Source: Cubamyces lactineus (lineage: Eukaryota > Basidiomycota > Agaricomycetes > Polyporales > Polyporaceae). Taken from it: a stretch of 64,000 nt of DNA. How positions within the stretch are numbered: the stretch's first letter is position 1; each line of letters begins with the position of its first letter. The stretch covers positions 1,364,001-1,428,000 of the forward strand of contig JACDTU010000002.1 of assembly GCA_022376465.1 (NCBI GenBank). Direction: 5' to 3'. This document shows positions 57,615 to 64,000 of the stretch, in pieces. Under the pieces are notes generated by a model. That model saw only the letters and a program-made list of their open reading frames with translations, had not been told where the DNA came from and did not search any database. The translations under genes and the position numbers were made by a program.

Positions 57615-59337
57615 CGCGGCGGCCCAGTGTGGACCGGGCGACTCGGGCTCAGTCCGGCGCGTGGCGACGCGCAACGGCCTTCTGGAAGCTGCAGATAGCG
57701 CGAGGGGCGAGGGGCGAGAAGGTGTCTTCGGAATATCTGTCTATCTGGGTTGGGTGCGGACGCTGGTTGCGTTCATGGGCTGGTCGGACGTAGTGCGAGA
57801 TGTGCTGTACGTACGGGAAGACGGATATGTGTACTATGGCGCTTGTGTAAGATATGGAAGCAACGATTATCTCCATAGATGGTACCCACGTACGTAGTGG
57901 TTGAGCATGTTCGACGCGGGTGATGCGAGAGATCTGCCTCGCTGCTAACCACCTCCGTTCGCGCTTCATGCGATCCGTCGAGTGCCGACCTGAGAGGTGG
58001 TGTAGCGGCGTATATACGACTGCGACACTCACGGTTGAATTGACTGCTTGGAAAACGTAACATTCCGAGCTACAAAAAGATGTGCAAGATGTTCTGCTGC
58101 TTGATGGTAGAGTGAATGAGCGGAACGGTATGGCTGATATACTCCTACTGATTTAAAGGGTTGGAATGTAGCGACAAGCTATGAAGAGAGGCGTTTGGAA
58201 GGGTGCTTGACAGAGGCGTTGTTCTGGTAAAGGTAACTCGGTGAGTAAGTGATTTGAATGGACGAAGAGGAGGCATTTTTACACTTGATCTATATGAGAA
58301 GATTCCTGGCGTCTTACAAGAGTAGACCTGTCAACGAAATGTGACCCGGTGTCATAAAGCGTTGAAAGGAGGCGGTCCGAAGGTGGCCATGGCGCTTCGC
58401 ATATACATTGGACGAAGCGCTATAGGCGCTGCAGAGACTGTGCAATGGCTGCGTTCCGAGGGGTGAAACTGACGTATGTACAGTTCACGCCGCCCACAGG
58501 AGGCAAGCGATCGTCCTAGGAAACCTTACATGGGCATAGGAGGGGTGTGTCGGCAACGGTAGACGGGCTCATGGAGGACAACAACGCGATGAATATGTCA
58601 TATATAGCCCTGAGAGCGGCAGTGCGTGTGGCGCAAGAAGGACTGTACAGGAAAAGCGGCCGAGGGTGATAGGTGGACGCTGGGTATATCTGGGTGAGAA
58701 CGGAGACTAAAGATGCACGCGTGCCGACCAAAACGGTGCCGGTGGACTCGTCCGTGCAAGGGCCGGCGGGAGAAGCGCGTTGGGCGAGCCAGTCGGAGGA
58801 TAAGGAGGATGCACCCACGAAGACGGCATGCTGATGTCGTGAGCAGGCGAGGCACGCCAGACGCGATAAGTAGCAGGGCAGGGCAGGGGGCCAGTCTGAG
58901 ACAAACGGAGGGAGAAAGGAGCGAGGCGTATGTAGGATGTGCTGCAGCCTGTGCGCCCAGTCTGAAATCTGCGGCGGACTGAGCAGAGGCTGGCAGAGCT
59001 CAGCACGGACAGCCGCGCGGTGCCGCAGTGTGTGACCATGTGGTGACATGCGTGACAGTTTGGGGGGGAAAGCGGGGAGGGCGTGACATGGGAGGGGATC
59101 GATCTGGATCTGAATGCGCAGCTGTGGCGACTGCGGAGTGCGCAGGCGCAAGAGAGTGAGTTCGCAATTGGCTGAGGGCGAGGGCAGATCCCGCTAGCAT
59201 TCCTCCCTCACTGCGCATCGCAGCACCTCCCTCTCTCCCTTCTCCGTCCTCTTCCTCTTCTTCCTTTCCTACCTCCACTCAACGCGTCCTCTTCTCTCTC
59301 CATCTTGTCGCAAAGGCCTTTCGCCATCACGGTCGAC
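57615..59337. promoter_or_regulatory. long intergenic region upstream of EST1/SMG6-like gene
   Basis: About 1.7 kb. A 211-codon minus-strand frame (58516-59151) is open, but it is Ser/Pro/Leu-biased, overlaps other open frames and has no recognised domain. The last 130 bp before the start codon are strongly C/T-rich, as expected of a fungal 5' leader. Confidence 0.5.
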
Positions 59338-62300
59338 ATGCAGGAGCCATCCCAGACCAAAACCACCACTCTGTCTAGGAAGGGCAAGGAGAGAGAGCCA
59401 ATCCAGACAGACATCGCTGACAAGATCATTGCGCTCAGGCGCAAGCAGGCTGCGTGCGTACCACCCTTTCTACTTGTTGCATGCGTTTCTCTGACGGCTT
59501 GTGTCTTCCCAGGTCTGCTGCACCGCGAGAGCGACCAGAGAGACCACAACCTACCCCATCTTCCCGACCCACCACTGCCCGCCCATCTTCACCCCGAAGA
59601 CTGCACGCTCCTCCAATCCCTAATCCAAATATTGTAGTCTCAGAGGCCTCTCCCTCCCAGATGGACGCCGACCCAGACGATTTCTCCCGTCGTCTCAAGA
59701 TATCATATGGCTCACCAAGAGCGTCACACGCGCGACCCGCTGCGAATGGCAGCCCCGGTAAGCTCTACAACCCCAACGCAGATCCGGTAAGAAGACCGGT
59801 CATGACGGCGGAGCCAGAGGCAATGTCGGAGGGTGCGTCAGGCTCCCAATCCCCTCGCGCGATCCCCGCACGCGGACACCCGCCACAACCATCTCGAGGC
59901 GTCCCCGATGCGCATCGACAGCTTTTCGACCCGCGCAAGCATGACGCAGTCCTGTTCTCTGCCCAGCATCGACAGCACAACGGGCCAGCGCCGCTTAACG
60001 GCTCCCCGAACGTCGGGCGGCCGACGCCGACGCCGAAGTCCTCTGGCGACTGGGTCTCGGCATCTTCAACCTCGTCCGCATCCTACGCTCAATCAACAAT
60101 ATCCTCTAATTTCACACTCTCGTCCGCCACTACCGATTCTTCCTCCGCTTCTTCTGCTCTCTTTGACTCGTCAAACCCAAGTCGCCGATCCGAAGACAGC
60201 ACGTCCAGCGCGAACGCGTTCTCACGGAAGCTAAAAGAGGTTTACCGCACTATCAGCAACCTTGAGAGCAAGCTTCTTGGTAGCGACCGCGACCGTGAAC
60301 GTGCAGACGATAGCGAGCGGAGCTCCCACCGGCCTGGGGTGCTCATAAAGGGGCGTCCGTCAAGTGCCACCCCACGAGCGATCGCCAGCGATGAAGAGGA
60401 GTCGGAGCGATGGCGCAAGCTTGTTGCGGACCATCAGGCGTAAGTTTCTGTGCTTCGCGATATGGGCTTGCACTAATATTGGCTGCATCGTACAGACTGG
60501 CGGAAAGCATCCGTGAGATGCTCGCGCTGACATTAGCGCCCACGGTTCCCGCGTCCCTCAAGAACATACCGCAAAAGTACAACCTCATCATCCGCCTCTG
60601 GTCACATGCATTCTACCATCTGCTGGAGTCTCTGCGACATGCCGCACGGCCGCCGACGACCTCTCCAGTGGCGTTGGAATACCTGCAGGTAAGTTCGGTT
60701 AAGTGAGTTGCGATAATGTCTCTGATCACAGTGGGGTATAGCAATTCCTCAACTACGCGTACGTCTTCTACGGCGGTCTGATTGAGGAGCGCAACTTCGC
60801 ACAGTACCGCGGCGCGTTCCTCGAGGCTCTCGGCGACCTTTCAAGATATTGGATGGCTGTAAGCGCTTTGTTGGAGGGTACACATACCTCCGGCAATGCG
60901 CTGACGGTGTCTGCGGTGACCAAGAACAACTTGCTTGTATCGCACACGCCAAGACCGTCTACGCCAAACGCGACAACGGATGCGCTCGACCTCCCTTCGA
61001 ACGCCGTCTCGCGCACACCCGCGCGTATCGACGATAGCCCGCAGTCGTCAGAAGCCGAAATGCCGGTAGGAGTGGACGCGATAGCCGGTGGAGCGCCGCA
61101 CATGCATAACATCCCGAGCGTCGGCCAGGAGGCGGCGCGGCTCATGGAGCTCGACTCGGACAAGGAGCGGTGGCGGCAGGTCGCGAAGGAGTGGTTCGCC
61201 CGCGGGCTCGCCATCACGCCCAACTCCGGCAAGCTTCAGCATCATCTTGGGCTGCTGTGCCGTGACAAGGACGGGACGGACGAGGAGCTGCGGGGCGTTT
61301 ACCACTTTGTCAAGAGGTCGGTGCATTCCCCTTTGCGGTTTATAGCCGTGAAAGGCCGTACTGACAGTTGACGGTTTTTGTACTCTAGTATGGTTGCGTT
61401 CCACCCGTTCTCTACCGCGCGCGAGTCGGTTCTGGGAATGTGGTCGCCGACTGCACAGGCACGGCGGCAAGCACCGGACGCGCGCCTGACGGAGCTCTTC
61501 GTCTGCCTCCATGGCATGCTGTTTACCAACATTCAGCTCGACGACTTCAAGCGCGTCCTGGAGCGCTTCCAGGAGAAACTGCAGATTGGAGGTGAGGCTT
61601 GACAGACAGCGCTCATATTCTCATGAATTTTACTAAATGCGCGCTTTTCTTCACGCACAGACGGCGAGCAGGTTGAAGAGCGAGAGTGGATCATGATGGC
61701 GCTCATTAACGTAGGTTCGCTGCTCGAGTATGGCAGGCCGACTGCAGTCCTCCGCCGCGTCGCGGGTATCGAGACGCGCGCTCCCGGCGCACCGAGTGCA
61801 AGCCCAGTGCTCGCCAACGGTGCGACAGCAGGGAAGATTAAGGTCCTCATGGCCAAGCGCCTCGACGGCGATCACTCGAAGATGGACGTCGATGACGAGG
61901 ATGTGGACGTTGACAAAGCCGCCGACGGGACGTCACCTACTTCTCCGGAACCTGAGCTTTCGGTAGCGCTTCAGCTGGCCATGCAGCTGACCTTCGTCAT
62001 GCTCTCGCATACGCTCCGGCACCCGTGGCGGAGACCGAGCGAGTACGCGACGCCCACGCTGAACCCATACAACACCGTCATCCTGACCTTCCTCGCTACC
62101 GTGCTCCGGGACCAAACCGCCCGGTCCGCGCTCGAGCGCGCGATCCCCTGGGACGACCTCGCCTCCTTCCTGACGAGCAGCATTCCCCGCAGGGACATCC
62201 TCCGCGAACATCAGAAGGTCTGCGAGGAGAGCGGGCTGCTCCTCACGAGCGGCTGCAAGCCCCTCCCGGAAGACTGGTGTATCCGCGGCATGGGCTGGGC

Positions 62301-63568
62301 AGGGAAGAAGGTGTTCGAGCGTGGGTTCTGGAAGAAGGACTTGGATGCTGCTGAGGAGGAGCGCAACGTCGAGATCGAGGTGCTGGACCGCGTCGAGGTC
62401 GCCGACCAGGCGATGGACGGCGTTGTCGAGGACGAGGCGGACGACCGCGAGGGCGACAACTTGCCTGACAAGCGGCGGTGGGTGCGCCTGACTCGTGCGG
62501 GGCTTCGCATCGCGCGCGAGGTGCACGGCTTCAGGTTCTCGTCCGCATCGCCACAGGACGGGCGGCCGTGCTGGCGGATCGACGGTGTGTTGGCGGAGAA
62601 GGTCGCGCGCTGGCGGGAGGAGGAACGCTTGGAGCGGGAGGCGGAGGAGCAGCGGTTGCGGGGGACGAGGTGGGATGAGGACTCGATGGAGGTGGACGAG
62701 GCGGAGGGGGTGAATGACGACTCGGGTGAGGATATCGAGGATGACGATGAGGACTCTGAGGAGATCCGGCGGCTCAAGGTAAGCCGCACCCTTGGACTCT
62801 TTTGCTAGAAGGTGACTAACGGCAGTTTCCATCATCGTATAGGCGCGTCGGCGGTACCTCCAGACTTTGCTCGAGTCGGGACAGCGCGGTGCATCTGCGG
62901 GCGCGCATCCCGCCCGGCGCGGACATGGTGCGAAGAAATCGGACGCCGTGCGACAGACGCTGCGCATGGTCCCAGGCTACACCGTCCTCGTCGTCGACAC
63001 GAACATCCTGCTCTCGTCACTCGCGGAGTTCTCTGCGCTGGTCGAGTGCGGGCTCTGGACTGTCGTGGTGCCCTTGCCCGCCGTCATGGAGCTCGACAGC
63101 CAGTCGGCGAACCAGTCGGAGCTCGGCCAGGTCGCAGGCGCGGCGCTGCAGTACATCTCCTCTCATGTGCGCACGCACGCGTCGTCGCTCAAGGTCCAGA
63201 CGTCGCGCGGCAACTACCTGTCGAACTTGAACGTCCGGATGGAGCAGGTCGACTTCTCCAGCGGCAATGCGGAGCGCAACATGGACGACCTCATCCTCCG
63301 CGCTGCGCTCTGGCAGGACGAGCACTGGGTCGACCGGTCTGGTCTGCTCAAGAGCGATGGGTCAGCGAAAGACACCTCGAGCGCGGCGAAGGTCGCGCTT
63401 CTCAGCTTCGACCGCATGCGTGAGTACAGCTATGTGGGCTTCCCTGCGAGATCGCCGGTACTAACCATTTTCGCGTCGTCTTCCTCAGTGCGCCTGAAAG
63501 CGCGTTCGCGTCAGCTGTACGCTGCGACCGAGCACGACCTCGCGACGCTCTTCTCCCAGGGAACATGA
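59338..63568 (+). CDS. EST1/SMG6-like protein with C-terminal PIN domain
   Basis: Large protein of the EST1/SMG5-7 family. Members act in nonsense-mediated decay and/or telomerase recruitment, and SMG6 cuts mRNA with its PIN domain. The ATG at 59338 begins MQEPSQTKTTTLSRKGKERE, and an intron at 59453 follows QA. A long Ser/Pro-rich N-terminal region is disordered. The TPR/14-3-3-like EST1 part includes KYNLIIRLWSHAFYHLLESL and FLNYAYVFYGGLIEERNFAQ. The DNA/RNA-binding part includes AKEWFARGLAITPNSGKLQH and VYHFVKSMVAFHPFSTARES. An acidic segment (EDIEDDDEDSEEI) precedes the PIN domain: VLVVDTNILLSSLAEF, VVPLPAVMELDSQSAN, NMDDLILRAALW and LLSFDRM joined to LRLKARSRQL across an intron. The four acidic PIN positions appear kept. 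It ends TLFSQGT. Confidence 0.88.
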
Positions 63569-64000
63569 GCCGTCGCCTTCTGAGGGTGCCCGGGGAAGGG
63601 CCAGTGCCGAGTAGCACGTCGCCTTCCCCGCGCATCCCATTCAGTCGGTTTCTCATCAAGCGTCCTCGTGGAGCATATATGTCCATAGTCGCCCGCATAT
63701 CTCTCATCTCTCTATCGCGGCGTCTCGCCAGTCACTAGTGCAGCCGCACCGACGATCTCGGGCGTATGCACTTCTCCCGCGCAACCCCAGACGGTCGCGG
63801 GCGCGCGCCCTCGCGGAGCGTCGCCATCGTCCGCTTTGCCCATCAGGTGGCGGCGGACAGGGCGGGGCACTCTGGGACGGATGGGGCGCCGTCTTTTGCC
63901 CTGCGTCCCGTCGCTGCTACTGCTGTACCTGCTGCTGCCGCTACGACTACGACAGCGGCGGCCAGCACGGCTTCGCACATCACATCGTTACACACTGTCC
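63569..64000. other. window edge, nothing supported
   Basis: Downstream of the PIN-domain gene. A minus-strand frame starting with ATG near the right edge gives a hydrophobic Ala/Val-rich N-terminus, which might begin a gene whose main part lies to the left or be chance. GCTGC-type trinucleotide runs occur near 63920-63960. I make no gene call. Confidence 0.35.

Noticed and set aside
58516..59151. 211-codon minus-strand frame in the gap before the EST1-like gene
   Set aside because: Low-complexity Ser/Pro/Leu composition, overlapping open frames on the same strand, no domain and no splice structure.
61933..62967. 344-codon open frame on the minus strand
   Set aside because: It lies fully antisense to the EST1/SMG6-like coding exon. 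High GC at third positions keeps antisense frames open, and its sequence shows no domain.

Overview
This is nuclear DNA from a filamentous fungus, most likely an Agaricomycete (mushroom-forming) basidiomycete. It has moderately high GC and genes broken by many short introns, mostly about 50-65 bp with GT...AG ends. It also carries intact eukaryotic housekeeping genes (TRAPP, SMG/EST1, TEL2, ER glucosidase I, mitochondrial ribosomal protein). The class assignment is inferred from gene structure and from the style of the P450 and lineage-specific proteins; no marker gene proves it. Coordinates of intron-containing genes run from start codon to stop codon. Splice sites were read by eye.

Layout, left to right: YME2 (mitochondrial inner-membrane AAA/RRM protein, -) diverges from TRAPPC13 (+) across a short promoter with a perfect CRE/ATF palindrome. 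A cytochrome P450 (-), an unresolved small locus, BMT2 (25S rRNA m1A methyltransferase, +), DLD1 (D-lactate dehydrogenase, -) and mitochondrial uL15m (-) follow. Next are a 5'-nucleotidase-type metallophosphatase (+), a small conserved membrane protein (-), TEL2 (+) and a tRNA-Gly(GCC). Two divergent MFS transporters come next (ACS/Dal5-type, -, and DHA1/polyamine-type, +), then a Ser/Pro-rich protein (+) and the GH63 ER glucosidase I (-).

The most notable region is 35.8-51.7 kb. A NYN-LOTUS putative RNA-binding/RNase protein followed by a SulP sulfate permease lies on the + strand. A second, paralogous NYN-LOTUS plus SulP pair lies in mirror order on the - strand. A YebC/TACO1 gene sits at the centre, and a STRAP-type WD40 gene is inserted in the right arm. 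The two NYN genes also share an intron at the same codon with an unusual GC donor. This is an old inverted segmental duplication.

The right end holds a gene-poor stretch with a perfect 22-bp palindrome and a strong hairpin, an NTF2/SnoaL-like gene interrupted by an in-frame TAA, a short-chain dehydrogenase with unusually long introns, and a large EST1/SMG6-like protein with a C-terminal PIN nuclease domain. I see no intact transposon, CRISPR array or rRNA.
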